Origin: Chryseobacterium indologenes
GTDB taxonomy: Bacteria; Bacteroidota; Bacteroidia; Flavobacteriales; Weeksellaceae
Direction: 5' to 3'
Length of the DNA stretch: 64,000 nucleotides
Assembly (NCBI GenBank): GCA_001013295.1
Contig: LAZY01000012.1
Coordinates: forward strand, 30,524 to 94,523
How positions within the stretch are numbered: position 1 is the first letter of the stretch; each line of letters begins with the position of its first letter. Below the pieces are notes generated by a model. It did no database searches. It was not told the origin of the DNA and worked only from the letters and a program-made list of their open reading frames with translations. This document shows positions 25,966 through 35,698 of the stretch, piece after piece. Made by a program: the position numbers and the translations under genes.

Positions 25966-26035
25966 CCGACTTATTGTTGCTTGTTTTCCGTTACAATATC
26001 ACATCAGCACTTACGTTTAACAGAAAAGCCATCGT

Positions 26036-27397
26036 ATGGAAATTGAAAGGATTTTACTGAGTCAAAGGGAATTTTTTGCTACCCAGCAAACCAAAAGTAT
26101 TGCATTCCGGAAAATGTATCTCGAAAAGCTCCGGAGTCTGATTATTTCCAACGAAAGCATTTTGTATGAAGCTATCAGCAAAGATTTTGGAAAATCAAAA
26201 TTCGACACTTTTACTACTGAGCTTTCTTTTATTTTGAAGGATATTGATTATTATTTAAAGAACCTAAAATCTCTTGCAAAGCCTAAAAAAGTAAGTACCA
26301 ACCTTGCCAATCAGCTGGGAAGCAGTAAAATCTATGCTGATCCATTGGGCTGTATTCTTGTGATTGGAGCATGGAATTACCCTTATCAATTATCCCTATC
26401 TCCTATCGTTGCTGCTATGGCTGCCGGAAACTGCTGTATTCTGAAGCCCAGTGAAATTGCAGAACATACGATGAAAGCCATGTCTGCAATCATCAATGAA
26501 AATTTTCCTTCCGATTATCTGTACGTTTATGAAGGAGGTATTGAGGAAACAACAGCGCTTTTACAATTCAAATTTGATAAAATCTTCTTTACAGGAAGTA
26601 CAAAGGTTGGAAAAATCGTCTATAAAGCTGCGGCAGAACATCTGACTCCTGTTGTTCTTGAGCTTGGCGGAAAATCTCCGGCCATCGTAACCAAAGATGC
26701 TCATATCGAAACAGCTGCCAAAAGAATTGTATGGGGAAAATTTCTCAATGCCGGACAAACCTGCGTTGCACCCGATTATCTATTAGTGGAGGAAAGCATT
26801 CAGGAACAGTTTCTGGAAGCGGTGAGAAAGTATATCAAAGCGTTTAAATATGATCCGGATTCGGAACAATACACCAGAATCATCAATCTTAGAAATTTTC
26901 AGCGGCTTATAAAACTTATCGACACAGAAAAAATTTATTACGGGGGAAATTACAACGAGGAAAAACTCTATATAGAACCTACAATCTTGCATCCTATTGA
27001 TTGGAAAGATGACATTATGCAGGAGGAAATTTTCGGTCCTCTTCTACCTGTCATCAGTTTTAAAAATTACAATATAGCTTTAAACACCATTTCAGAGCAG
27101 GAAAAACCCCTTGCTGCTTATCTGTTCACCAGTAATTCGGAAGAAAAAGAAGCATTTACGCGAAAGCTTTCGTTTGGGGGCGGATGCATCAATGATACGG
27201 TGATGCATCTCAGTAATGATCATTTGCCGTTCGGAGGAGTTGGGAATTCAGGTATAGGAAATTACCATGGGAAATTTGGTTTTGAAGCATTTTCGCATCA
27301 GAAAGCTGTTCTGCAAAGAGCGACATGGGGTGAGCCGGATATTAAATATCCACCATATTCTGAGAAAAAGTTAATCTGGATTAAAAAACTATTATAA
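26036..27397 (+). CDS. NAD(P)-dependent aldehyde dehydrogenase (class 3-like)
   Basis: This 453 aa protein oxidises aldehydes to acids. The active-site cysteine sits in NAGQTCVAPDYLL (about residue 240) and the general-base glutamate in VLELGGKSPAIV (about residue 208). The nucleotide-binding block FTGSTKVGKIV and a C-terminal FGGVGNSGIGNYHGKFGFEAFSH are typical of the short, class 3 (fatty/aromatic aldehyde) group, as is the total length. It has no obvious operon partner. The substrate is not deducible. Confidence 0.94.
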   Translation: MEIERILLSQREFFATQQTKSIAFRKMYLEKLRSLIISNESILYEAISKDFGKSKFDTFTTELSFILKDIDYYLKNLKSLAKPKKVSTNLANQLGSSKIYADPLGCILVIGAWNYPYQLSLSPIVAAMAAGNCCILKPSEIAEHTMKAMSAIINENFPSDYLYVYEGGIEETTALLQFKFDKIFFTGSTKVGKIVYKAAAEHLTPVVLELGGKSPAIVTKDAHIETAAKRIVWGKFLNAGQTCVAPDYLLVEESIQEQFLEAVRKYIKAFKYDPDSEQYTRIINLRNFQRLIKLIDTEKIYYGGNYNEEKLYIEPTILHPIDWKDDIMQEEIFGPLLPVISFKNYNIALNTISEQEKPLAAYLFTSNSEEKEAFTRKLSFGGGCINDTVMHLSNDHLPFGGVGNSGIGNYHGKFGFEAFSHQKAVLQRATWGEPDIKYPPYSEKKLIWIKKLL

Positions 27398-27468
27398 TTT
27401 ATCCCCAATAAGTGATTTTATTGAAAAATAATAATATATTTATGACTTAAAATAAAATTTGATAACCT

Positions 27469-27663
27469 ATGAAAAATTTAAAAAAATTATCCAGAGCAAA
27501 ATTAAGTAATTTAAAAGGAGGTCTATCGTGTGCTTCATCCTGTTCAGACGGAAGCATGGTCTATATAAGCTCTTGTTCATCATGCATTCAATATTCAGGG
27601 GGTGCCGCTTGTTATGATGCCAATGGAAGAGGTGCCATACGTGTAGAAAACTGTGCCAGCTAA
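27469..27663 (+). CDS. Double-glycine-leader, six-cysteine bacteriocin-like peptide
   Basis: This 64 aa precursor has a leader MKNLKKLSRAKLSNLKGG (Gly17-Gly18), the type removed by peptidase-containing ABC transporters. The predicted core of 46 residues begins LSC and holds cysteines at 21, 25, 36, 39, 48 and 62, with a high Ser/Gly content. The leader closely follows the LKKLSRxxLKxIxGG style seen in many Chryseobacterium 'bacteriocin-like' peptides. No peptidase-transporter or modification enzyme is nearby. The gene has its own terminator. Activity is unproven. Confidence 0.75.
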   Translation: MKNLKKLSRAKLSNLKGGLSCASSCSDGSMVYISSCSSCIQYSGGAACYDANGRGAIRVENCAS

Positions 27664-27674
27664 ATATCATAAAG

Positions 27675-27704
27675 AAACCTTTCTAAAAACTAGAAAGGTT
27701 TTTC
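27675..27704. terminator. Bidirectional terminator between the GG-peptide and thioredoxin genes
   Basis: AAACCTTTCTA / TAGAAAGGTTT around AAAAC, followed by Ts on plus and preceded by AAAG on minus. It lies between two convergent genes. Confidence 0.87.
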
Positions 27705-27706
27705 TT

Positions 27707-28273
27707 TTAAAGAACTTTTCCTTTTTCTAAAAATTCTTTCACTTTTGTTTTGCTATACCCTTTTCCTTCTTCTAAAACCTCACTTTGCTGAACATGTATT
27801 TTTTTACCATTCTTGTCCAAAATGATGAAGAAAGGGTAAAACTGCTGTTCTTTCACATTGATGTACTGGGCAAAAACCTTTTCATTCTTATTATCCGGAG
27901 AATAGTTCAGGTGATAGTAAAGATATTTTTTATCAACAATTTCTTTAAGCTCAGGAGTACCCTGCACAAAATTATTGAAACGCAGACACCAGATACACCA
28001 GTTTCCACCAGCCTGGATCATAATATTCTTGCCTTCTTTCTTAGCTTTGGCAATAAGTTTATTAATATCAGCCTGTGCATCTGCCTTTGGATCATAAGGT
28101 TTTGGAAGTTTTGCCTTTTCTTCCGCAGCCTTCTTCTTCGCATCCAGTTCTGCATGATCAGTTTTTACCAGAAGCGTATTATCCCGCATTTTTTCTTCTT
28201 GTGGTATATTGGTAGTCTGTGAGAATCCAAATATACCTAACCCAAGAAAAGCTATAGTTGCTAATTTTTTCAT
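27707..28273 (-). CDS. Exported thioredoxin-fold protein
   Basis: This 188 aa protein has a signal peptide (MKKLATIAFLGLGIFGFSQ) and a thioredoxin-like domain at about 70-185. The active site is Cys93-Ile-Trp-Cys96 in GGNWCIWCLRF, and a cis-Pro-type YPFFIILDKNGK block follows. The CxxC is of the DsbD-gamma/DUF255-like style rather than classical CGPC. It probably works in the periplasm on disulfides. It converges on the six-cysteine peptide gene. A functional link is conceivable but unsupported. Confidence 0.87.
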   Translation of the reverse strand: MKKLATIAFLGLGIFGFSQTTNIPQEEKMRDNTLLVKTDHAELDAKKKAAEEKAKLPKPYDPKADAQADINKLIAKAKKEGKNIMIQAGGNWCIWCLRFNNFVQGTPELKEIVDKKYLYYHLNYSPDNKNEKVFAQYINVKEQQFYPFFIILDKNGKKIHVQQSEVLEEGKGYSKTKVKEFLEKGKVL

Positions 28274-28337
28274 AACATAAAAGTAAAAAAATATTATTTA
28301 TCCCCCTGCAAAAATAGAACCATAATTTTATTATCAC

Positions 28338-28345
28338 TAAATTTG
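28338..28345 (+). promoter_or_regulatory. -7 promoter element of the acyltransferase gene
   Basis: TAAATTTG, 8 bases before the ATG at 28354, predicts a very short 5' leader. No convincing TTG box was located. Confidence 0.4.
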
Positions 28346-28353
28346 CGTGTTTT

Positions 28354-29238
28354 ATGAATTTTCTAATCAAAATATTATATCTGATCTCCAAGCTTCCGCT
28401 GAAAATATTATACATTTTTTCGGACGTTATCTTTTTCCTAAACTATTATCTGGTAGGATACAGAAAAGAGGTCATCACTCAAAACCTGAGGAATTCTTTC
28501 CCGGATAAATCTGAGGAAGACATTAAAAAGATCCGCAAAAAATTCTACCTCAATTTTTCCGATTATCTGGTAGAAACGATCAAATCTTTCAGTATTTCCG
28601 AAACGGAATCCAGAGTGAGAATGCAGCACATCAATCAGCACCTCTTCCACGAAGCGAAAGAGGAAGGGAAAAATATAATATTACTGGCTGGACATGTTTT
28701 CAACTGGGAATGGATCAACGCATTGGCAAGGATCATTCCACAGGCCCACTGCCACCCTGTCTATCGAAAGGTAAATAATGACTTCTGGGAAAATCAGATG
28801 AAAAAGGTCCGTAATAAATTCGGAAATGAGGCACTGGAGGCCAATGAAGTTATTCTGAATATTTTCCGTTCTAAGAACAATGGCGATTCTGCTTATATGT
28901 TTGTCGCTGATCAAACGCCTCACCATGCCCATGTTACCTATGGATTAGAATTTCTGAACCAAAGGACTCCGGCTTTCATAGGATATGATAAACTGGCGAC
29001 ACGCATGGACCTTGTTTTCATTTATTGTGAAATGAAGAAGGTAAAACGAGGTTATTATCAGGTCAATTATCACAGAATATATCCGGATGGTGAAAAGTTT
29101 GTAGAAAATGAAGTGGTGAGAAAGTTCCATAAATTACTGGAAAACACTTTACATAAACACCCTGACAACTACCTTTGGTCACACAGAAAATGGAAATACC
29201 AGAATTCGATCAAAAATTTTGATTCCGAAAAAAAATAG
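28354..29238 (+). CDS. Lipid A biosynthesis acyltransferase (LpxL/HtrB family)
   Basis: This 294 aa inner-membrane protein has an N-terminal hydrophobic anchor (about 5-30). The H-x4-E catalytic motif is visible as GHVFNWEW near residue 112, and VADQTPHHAHVTYGLEFLNQRTPAF is the conserved DQ-containing acyl-transfer block. LpxL-like enzymes add a secondary acyl chain to lipid A. In Bacteroidota some relatives act in other lipid pathways. The downstream glycosyltransferase begins 6 bases later, suggesting a shared envelope role. Confidence 0.9.
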   Translation: MNFLIKILYLISKLPLKILYIFSDVIFFLNYYLVGYRKEVITQNLRNSFPDKSEEDIKKIRKKFYLNFSDYLVETIKSFSISETESRVRMQHINQHLFHEAKEEGKNIILLAGHVFNWEWINALARIIPQAHCHPVYRKVNNDFWENQMKKVRNKFGNEALEANEVILNIFRSKNNGDSAYMFVADQTPHHAHVTYGLEFLNQRTPAFIGYDKLATRMDLVFIYCEMKKVKRGYYQVNYHRIYPDGEKFVENEVVRKFHKLLENTLHKHPDNYLWSHRKWKYQNSIKNFDSEKK

Positions 29239-29244
29239 ACTTAC

Positions 29245-30222
29245 ATGCAGAAAAAACTGGCCATTGCCATCTTAAACTGGAACGGAAGAAACTGGCTTGA
29301 AAAATTTTTACCGAGTGTCGTTCAGTTTTCTCAGGATGCAGACATCTATGTTATCGACAACCTTTCTACAGATGATTCAATAACATTTCTGAACACTCAT
29401 TTCCCTACCGTAAACGTGATTAAGAACAACAAAAATCATGGGTTTGCAGGAGGCTATAATGAAGGATTGAAAGAAATTACCCATGAATATTACTGTCTTC
29501 TCAATTCTGATGTGGAAATAACGGAACACTGGATCCAACCTGTAATGGAACTATTTGAAAAAAATCCTGCTATTGCTGCGATACAGCCCAAAATATTATC
29601 TTATAACCATAAAGATTATTTTGAGTTTGCCGGAGCGGCCGGAGGTCTGATTGACAATCTGGGCTACCCGTATTGCAGAGGAAGGGTCTTTGATGACCTG
29701 GAAGTAGATAAAGGGCAATATGACGATGAAACAGAGATATTCTGGGCATCGGGATGCAGTTTATTTATCCGTTCAAAAGATTTCTGGGAGCAGAAAGGTT
29801 TTGATGAAAGGTTTTTTGCCCATCAGGAAGAAATTGATCTATGCTGGAGGCTTATCAATACAGGAAAAAAGATTTTTTACACCGGAAAGTCGAAGGTATA
29901 CCATGTTGGTGGTGGAACATTGAATAAACAAAGTGCGCAAAAGACGTATTTAAACATCAGAAATAACCTTTCGATGATGCTTAAAAACTTACCTTTTCCT
30001 CAATTGATCTGGCTTATCTTTTTTAGATTATGTCTGGATGGGGTAGCCGGAATATATTTTGGTCTAAAGTATGGCTTCCCTCACCTTTTGGCCGTACTAA
30101 GAGCTCACTTCGGGTTCTACAGGCAGCTTCCCGGAACATGGAAACTGAGACAAAGTCATCAGAAAAAGGAATTTTATCAATCGAAATGGTTGATTTTCAA
30201 GCACTTTTTGGGAGAAAAATAG
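29245..30222 (+). CDS. Family 2 glycosyltransferase
   Basis: This 325 aa protein has a GT-A fold at about 1-230: the N-terminal LAIAILNWNGRNWLEKF, the DNLSTDDS nucleotide-binding turn, NHGFAGGYNEGL, and LLNSDVE, which supplies the DxD-type metal site. ASGCSLFIRSKDFWEQKGFDERFFAHQEEIDLCWR is the rhamnosyl/glycosyltransferase-like acceptor region (landmarks FFAHQEEIDLCWR). The C-terminal hydrophobic segment (about 250-280) may anchor it to the membrane. The acceptor is unknown. The gene is immediately downstream of lpxL-like and is likely co-transcribed. Confidence 0.9.
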   Translation: MQKKLAIAILNWNGRNWLEKFLPSVVQFSQDADIYVIDNLSTDDSITFLNTHFPTVNVIKNNKNHGFAGGYNEGLKEITHEYYCLLNSDVEITEHWIQPVMELFEKNPAIAAIQPKILSYNHKDYFEFAGAAGGLIDNLGYPYCRGRVFDDLEVDKGQYDDETEIFWASGCSLFIRSKDFWEQKGFDERFFAHQEEIDLCWRLINTGKKIFYTGKSKVYHVGGGTLNKQSAQKTYLNIRNNLSMMLKNLPFPQLIWLIFFRLCLDGVAGIYFGLKYGFPHLLAVLRAHFGFYRQLPGTWKLRQSHQKKEFYQSKWLIFKHFLGEK

Positions 30223-30325
30223 GAATTAGACAAAACTATTACTTATTCATTCACAACATAAGCAGTAAACTAAGCAACCAGAAACCAGTAACTAGAGGAC
30301 AAGCAACAATTTATAATTTAAAACA

Positions 30326-30880
30326 ATGGATTTCTGCGCAATAGATTTTGAAACGGCTACTCACGAGAAAAGTTCAGCTTGTGAAATGGGGATTTGTGTG
30401 GTACAGGACTCTAAAATTGTAGAGACTAAAACCTGGCTGATCAAACCTCCAAGTTTTCCCTATTTCAGTAAATTCAATGTGGCAGTACACGGAATTCACC
30501 CGGAAGATGTGAAGGATGCCCCTACTTTTGATGAAATATGGTATGAAGCTCAGGATATGATGTATGGAAGCTTAATGATTGCTCACAATGCAGGTTTCGA
30601 TGCTTCTGTACTAAGAGGCTGCCTTGAGCATTACGGGATGTTTACCCCCAATATCAACTATCTGTGCAGTATTCAGCTGGCTAAAAAGTCATGGAATTAC
30701 CTTCCCAAATATGGACTGAAACCTCTGGCCGAATACCATAAAATAGATTTCACCCATCACAGGGCCGGTGCAGACGCTGAAGTATGTGCTAAAATATCTT
30801 TGCTGGCTTTTGAGAAACTCTTCCTCACCAGTAATGATGAAGTAAATGAATATATGAAAGCAAAAATCAAAAAGCTTTAA
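30326..30880 (+). CDS. DEDDh 3'-5' exonuclease (DnaQ-like)
   Basis: This 184 aa protein is a single exonuclease domain. Asp6 and Glu8 lie in CAIDFETAT, the second motif is HNAGFDASVL (Asp near 98), and HHRAGADAEV carries the His/Asp pair that defines the DEDDh subgroup. That matches stand-alone DnaQ/epsilon-like proteins that degrade DNA or RNA 3' ends. It lies about 100 bases after the glycosyltransferase with no functional link. No polymerase domain is attached. Confidence 0.92.
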   Translation: MDFCAIDFETATHEKSSACEMGICVVQDSKIVETKTWLIKPPSFPYFSKFNVAVHGIHPEDVKDAPTFDEIWYEAQDMMYGSLMIAHNAGFDASVLRGCLEHYGMFTPNINYLCSIQLAKKSWNYLPKYGLKPLAEYHKIDFTHHRAGADAEVCAKISLLAFEKLFLTSNDEVNEYMKAKIKKL

Positions 30881-30998
30881 TCATACAGGTCAAAGAGCCC
30901 GGGCTCGCATGAATCTGTATTTTTATTTTGTCCTGAATATTTTCATTCACCACAAAATACATCATCTATACCTTGTGCTTTTTGCACCGTACAAAGCA

Positions 30999-31388
30999 TT
31001 AATTACTCAAAACTTCAGACAACAGGTTGAATTTTGGAATATCGATTTCAAAAGTTTCCTGAGTATCCATGTTTTTAACCAGGTATTTTCCGTTCATATT
31101 TCCTACTCCGGAACGAAGCATTACATTGGAAAAGTAAGCGAAATTTTCGCCTGTTCCTATCTCAGGGGTTAGGCCTATTACGCCGTCACCGATGATCTCT
31201 GTGTATCCGAATCCGACGTCAAAGATCAACCATTTTCTTTTTAATATTTTGATAGGAAAGCTTCCGTCATTTTCTATCGTGATATTGTATTTGAAAACAT
31301 AACGGTTTTCGGAGGGATAACTGTTTTTACTATCATATTCAGGTATTACTGAAACTTTGATATTGGAAGTCATTTTTGAAAACATCAT
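30999..31388 (-). CDS. apaG: ApaG domain protein
   Basis: This 129 aa protein matches the ApaG/DUF525 family: VSVIPEYDSKNS near the start, YNITIENDGSFPIKILKRKWLI, and EIGTGENFAYFSNVMLRSGVGNMNGKY toward the end (the glycine-rich signature). The fold is an immunoglobulin-like beta-sandwich. The biochemical role is not settled in bacteria. The start is chosen at 31388, but ATGs at 31385 and 31373 are equally possible. It converges on the exonuclease and faces the odh operon terminator. Confidence 0.9.
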   Translation of the reverse strand: MMFSKMTSNIKVSVIPEYDSKNSYPSENRYVFKYNITIENDGSFPIKILKRKWLIFDVGFGYTEIIGDGVIGLTPEIGTGENFAYFSNVMLRSGVGNMNGKYLVKNMDTQETFEIDIPKFNLLSEVLSN

Positions 31389-31410
31389 TGTCGCATTTTC
31401 TTAATAGATA

Positions 31411-31440
31411 CAAAAATCTCGCCTTTTTTAGGCGAGATTG
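31411..31440 (-). terminator. Terminator of the odhA-odhB operon
   Basis: Minus strand: AATCTCGCC-TAAAAAA-GGCGAGATT followed by TTTG, about 30 bases after the odhB stop. Confidence 0.85.
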
Positions 31441-31466
31441 TATATTATATTATAATTTTAATAAAA

Positions 31467-32720
31467 TTATAATCCTAGGCCTTTTCTTTCGTCACCTCCC
31501 ATTAAAATTCCAACAGGATTGTCGATAGCTTCTTTTACCGCAACAAGGAATCCTACAGATTCTTTACCGTCGATAATTCTGTGGTCATAAGACATTGCCA
31601 CGTACATCATTGGTCTGATTACTACCTGCCCGTCAACCGCAACCGGTCTCTGGATGATATTGTGCATTCCTAAGATTGCAGATTGTGGCGGGTTGATGAT
31701 TGGGGTAGACATCATAGATCCGAAAGTACCACCGTTGGTAATTGTGAAAGTACCACCAGTCATTTCGTCAACTGTAATTTTACCGTCTCTTACTTTTGTA
31801 GCAAGATCTTTAATGTTAGCTTCTACAGCGCTGAAAGACATGTTTTCTGCATTTCTCAATACAGGAACCATTAATCCTTTAGGACCTGAAACCGCAATTG
31901 AAATATCGCAGAAGTCATAGTTTACTTTGAAGTCTCCGTCAATAGATGCATTTACATCCGGATACATTTGTAATGCTCTTGTAACTGCTTTTGTAAAGAA
32001 AGACATGAAACCAAGTCCTACTCCGTGTTTTTGAGCAAATTCTTCTTTATATTGCTTTCTTAATCTGAAGATTTCAGACATGTCAACTTCATTGAATGTT
32101 GTTAACATTGCTGTTTCATTCTTCACAGAAACTAATCTCTGAGCGATTTTTCTTCTTAAAACTGAAAGTTTAGTTGTAGTAGTAGATCTTGAACCTGTAG
32201 CCGTAAGAGGGCTTCCTCCTAATGCAGTAACTGCAGCTAATTCAGCATCAGTCTTAGTGATTCTACCGTCTCTTCCTGTTCCTGAAACCTGTGCAGCATC
32301 CATTCCTTTTTCGTCAAGGATTTTCTTAGCAGCCGGAGATGGAGCTCCTGTAGCGTAAGTTTGTGGAGCAGCAACCGGAGCAGCTGGCTTCGGAGCTTCT
32401 TGTTTAGCAGGTTCAGCAGCTTTTGGAGCTTCTTCCTGTTTTGGAGCTTCAGCAGCAGGTGCACCACCTTCTGGTCTTGCAGCATCCATATCAATTAAAC
32501 AAACTACCTGACCTACTTGTACCACATCACCTTCTTCTGCTTTTAAAGTGATTACACCACTTTGTTCTGCAGGCAATTCCAATGTTGCTTTGTCTGAATC
32601 TACTTCAGCGATAGGTTGATCTTTTTCTACATAATCACCATCTTTTACAAGCCAAGTTGCAATTTCAACTTCTGTAATTGATTCGCCCGGTGAAGGAACT
32701 TTCATTTCTAAAACTGACAT
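31467..32720 (-). CDS. odhB: 2-oxoglutarate dehydrogenase E2 (dihydrolipoyl succinyltransferase)
   Basis: This 417 aa protein has a lipoyl domain with lipoyl Lys44 ([13 protein letters not shown]), an Ala/Pro/Lys-rich linker (about 80-120), a peripheral subunit-binding domain ([12 protein letters not shown] and [12 protein letters not shown], about 125-160) and the CATALYTIC core ending [17 protein letters not shown] (H-x3-DG). It moves succinyl groups from E1 to CoA in the TCA cycle. It lies 39 bases after odhA on the same strand, the standard E1-E2 pairing. Confidence 0.96.
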   Translation of the reverse strand: MSVLEMKVPSPGESITEVEIATWLVKDGDYVEKDQPIAEVDSDKATLELPAEQSGVITLKAEEGDVVQVGQVVCLIDMDAARPEGGAPAAEAPKQEEAPKAAEPAKQEAPKPAAPVAAPQTYATGAPSPAAKKILDEKGMDAAQVSGTGRDGRITKTDAELAAVTALGGSPLTATGSRSTTTTKLSVLRRKIAQRLVSVKNETAMLTTFNEVDMSEIFRLRKQYKEEFAQKHGVGLGFMSFFTKAVTRALQMYPDVNASIDGDFKVNYDFCDISIAVSGPKGLMVPVLRNAENMSFSAVEANIKDLATKVRDGKITVDEMTGGTFTITNGGTFGSMMSTPIINPPQSAILGMHNIIQRPVAVDGQVVIRPMMYVAMSYDHRIIDGKESVGFLVAVKEAIDNPVGILMGGDERKGLGL

Positions 32721-32759
32721 ATCGAGTATTTTTTATTTTTTAATTGATTATTATTTAAA

Positions 32760-35573
32760 TTAAGCTGTAACGGGTCTTTTTGCAGGAGCATCATCTCTGT
32801 CGAACACTCTGTTGATCACTGCATTTTGGTTTTTCTCAAACATTTTGTGGCTACCTGGAGCCGGAGCACCGCTTGGTACCGGAGCAACTACCTGGATTCC
32901 TGTATCTCTGAAGTTTCTCAGGATATAAGACCAAGCTCCCATGTTTTCAGGTTCTTCCTGAGCCCATACCAATTGTTTTCTGTTTTCGTATTTGTTGAAG
33001 ATCTCCTCAATAGCATCTGTCTGAAGCGGATATAACTGCTCGAATCTTACCAATGCAATGTTTTCACAGTTTAATTCTTCTTTCTTAGCTAATAGTTCGA
33101 AGTACAGTTTACCTGAACAAAGAACTAATTTTTCTACTTTTTTAGGATCAGCAGTAGGGTCGTCTAAGATCGGCTGGAATCCTTTGTTTGAGAAGTCTTC
33201 AAGTGGAGAAACTACTTTAGGATGTCTCAATAAAGATTTAGGGCTCATTACGATCAATGGCTTTCTGAATGACCATTTCAACTGTCTTCTCAATAAGTGG
33301 AAGTAGTTGGCTGGGGAAGTAATATTGGCTACTACCATGTTTTCGTTAGCACAAAGCGTAAGGAATCTCTCCAATCTTGCTGAAGAGTGTTCTGCCCCCT
33401 GACCTTCTGAACCGTGAGGCAATAACATCACCAATCCGTCCTGAATTTTCCATTTTTCTTCTGCTGCAGCTAAATACTGGTCAACGATGATCTGAGCACC
33501 GTTTACGAAGTCTCCGAACTGAGCTTCCCAGATCGTCAATGTATTAGGTGAAGCCATTGCATATCCGTAGTCAAAACCTAAAACTCCATATTCTGAAAGG
33601 TGAGAGTTGAATACATCAAATCTGCTTTCTGAAACGTGTCTTAACGGGATATATTCTTCTTCTGTATCTTCTGTTTTTACGACAGCGTGTCTGTGAGAGA
33701 ATGTTCCTCTTTCCACATCTTCTCCTGAAATTCTCACATTGTGACCTTCTACAAGAAGTGTAGCATAGGCTAGCCACTCTCCTAACGCCCAGTCTAATGA
33801 ATTGGCTTCAATAGCTTTGATACGGTTATCGAAAAGTCTTGTAATCTTATTGATGAACTTTTTATCAGCCGGAAGTGTTGACATTTTAAGCGCCAATTCC
33901 TTCAATTTAGCCAGGTCATATTTTGTGTCAACAGGTAACTGAACTGCTCCTCTTTTTCCGATTGGATAGTTCGTCCAATCTTCAGCCATGAACACGTCCA
34001 TTACGTTTTTCTCAATCTCTTTTGAAGCATCAAAATCTTTATCTAAAAGAGCTTTGAATTCCGTTTCCATTTTAGCAATTACATCATTGGAAGTAACGCT
34101 GTCTTTAAGCAATTTATCTTTATAAATTTCTCTTGGATTCGGGTGTTTTGAAATGGTTTTATAAAGGTTAGGCTGAGTAAATCTTGGCTCATCCCCTTCG
34201 TTGTGACCATATTTTCTATATCCTAAAAGGTCGATATAAACATCTTTTCCGAATTTTGCTCTGAAATCAGCAGCAAAGTGAATTGCATGAACAACTGCTT
34301 CAGCATCGTCAGCATTTACGTGCATTACAGGAGATTCTGTAACTTTTGCAATGTCTGTACAGTATGTTGAAGATCTCGCATCCATATAGTTGGTTGTAAA
34401 CGAAACCTGGTTGTTGACAACGATATGAACTGTACCTCCTGTTCTATAACCTTCAAGGGTCATCATCTGAGCTACTTCGTAAGCAATACCCTGTCCTGCA
34501 ATAGCACCGTCACCGTGGATGATAATAGGCAATACTTTAGAATAATCTTTGTATTTGTCATCTACTTTTGCACGGCAGATCCCTTCTACCAAAGCAGCAA
34601 CTGTTTCAAGATGAGACGGGTTTGGAGTAAGGTTGATACAAACCTCTTCTCCTGAAGCCGTTTTGATCTTTTTAGACGATCCTAAGTGATACTTAACATC
34701 ACCAGAGAATACATCTTCTTCGAATTCTTTTCCTTCAAATTCTGAGAAGATCTGCTTGTAAGATTTTCCGAAAATATTAGTTAGAACATTTAATCTTCCT
34801 CTGTGAGCCATTCCCAGAACAACTTCATCTACTCCCAATTGAGAAGATCTTGAAATCAACTGATCTAAAGCCGGGATTAATGTCTCCCCTCCTTCTAATG
34901 AGAACCTTTTCTGTCCTACAAATTTGGTATGAAGATAGTTTTCAAAAGCAACCGCCTGGTTTAATTTTAATAAGATTTCTGTTTTTTCGTTCGCAGAAAG
35001 GCTTGGGTGGTTTTCGTTTACCTGAAGCCATCTTTTGATGAAATCTTTTTCTTCAACGTTGTTGATGTGCATATATTCTACCCCGATAGAATCACAGTAG
35101 ATATTTTCAAGGTGCTTGATAAGGTCTGCCAAAGTAGCAGGCTCCTTCATTCCTGTTTCAACTGCACAGTTGAATTTTGTATTTAAATCTTCTTTAGAAA
35201 GACCGAAGTTTTCGATGTCTAAAGTAGGAGTATAATGTCTTCTTTCTCTAACCGGGTTTGTCTTCGTAAACAGGTGCCCTCTCGTTCTGTAAGCCTCAAT
35301 AAGGTTTACTACCTTGAATTCTTTCTTGATGTGCTCAGGAACCTCTCCGCTTGATACTGCCTGAGAGATCTGCTGTACTGCCGGAGCAGCGCTGGCCGAA
35401 GCCTGAATAAATTGAATGTTATCGTCATCTCCATAGTTCTCTAAAGCAAAATCGAAGCCTTGAAAGAAAGCTTTCCATGATGGTTCTAGGGAATCTGGGA
35501 ATTTTAAGTACTGTTGGTATAAATCCTCAATTAACTGAGAATGAGCTGCGTTTAGGAATGAAAATCTGTCCAT
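32760..35573 (-). CDS. odhA: 2-oxoglutarate dehydrogenase E1 component
   Basis: This 937 aa TPP-dependent decarboxylase has the full length of SucA. Landmarks are the N-terminal E2-binding segment (FLNAAHSQLIEDLYQQYLKF), GMAHRGRLNVLTN, the TPP-binding GDGAIAGQGIAYEVAQM, GYRKYGHNEGDEPRFTQP and the C-terminal LLPHGSEGQGAEHSSARLERFL. It catalyses the first step of the complex with OdhB. E3 (lpd) is not nearby. The intervening region to the upstream gene carries a possible TAAATTTG -7 box (35621-35628, minus). Confidence 0.97.
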   Translation of the reverse strand: MDRFSFLNAAHSQLIEDLYQQYLKFPDSLEPSWKAFFQGFDFALENYGDDDNIQFIQASASAAPAVQQISQAVSSGEVPEHIKKEFKVVNLIEAYRTRGHLFTKTNPVRERRHYTPTLDIENFGLSKEDLNTKFNCAVETGMKEPATLADLIKHLENIYCDSIGVEYMHINNVEEKDFIKRWLQVNENHPSLSANEKTEILLKLNQAVAFENYLHTKFVGQKRFSLEGGETLIPALDQLISRSSQLGVDEVVLGMAHRGRLNVLTNIFGKSYKQIFSEFEGKEFEEDVFSGDVKYHLGSSKKIKTASGEEVCINLTPNPSHLETVAALVEGICRAKVDDKYKDYSKVLPIIIHGDGAIAGQGIAYEVAQMMTLEGYRTGGTVHIVVNNQVSFTTNYMDARSSTYCTDIAKVTESPVMHVNADDAEAVVHAIHFAADFRAKFGKDVYIDLLGYRKYGHNEGDEPRFTQPNLYKTISKHPNPREIYKDKLLKDSVTSNDVIAKMETEFKALLDKDFDASKEIEKNVMDVFMAEDWTNYPIGKRGAVQLPVDTKYDLAKLKELALKMSTLPADKKFINKITRLFDNRIKAIEANSLDWALGEWLAYATLLVEGHNVRISGEDVERGTFSHRHAVVKTEDTEEEYIPLRHVSESRFDVFNSHLSEYGVLGFDYGYAMASPNTLTIWEAQFGDFVNGAQIIVDQYLAAAEEKWKIQDGLVMLLPHGSEGQGAEHSSARLERFLTLCANENMVVANITSPANYFHLLRRQLKWSFRKPLIVMSPKSLLRHPKVVSPLEDFSNKGFQPILDDPTADPKKVEKLVLCSGKLYFELLAKKEELNCENIALVRFEQLYPLQTDAIEEIFNKYENRKQLVWAQEEPENMGAWSYILRNFRDTGIQVVAPVPSGAPAPGSHKMFEKNQNAVINRVFDRDDAPAKRPVTA

Positions 35574-35698
35574 TATTACAGTTTATCTATTTATTAAAAT
35601 TTATTTGTAGAATTAATCTTCAAATTTAATAAAAAAAACCGAGTTAGAACAGTCTGAAACCGTTAAAAAAAATTAAGAAAAATTTTATTAAAAAAAAA

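Noticed and set aside
27785..28222. 145 aa plus-strand ORF
   Set aside because: Antisense to the well-supported thioredoxin gene, with low-complexity Phe/Leu composition.
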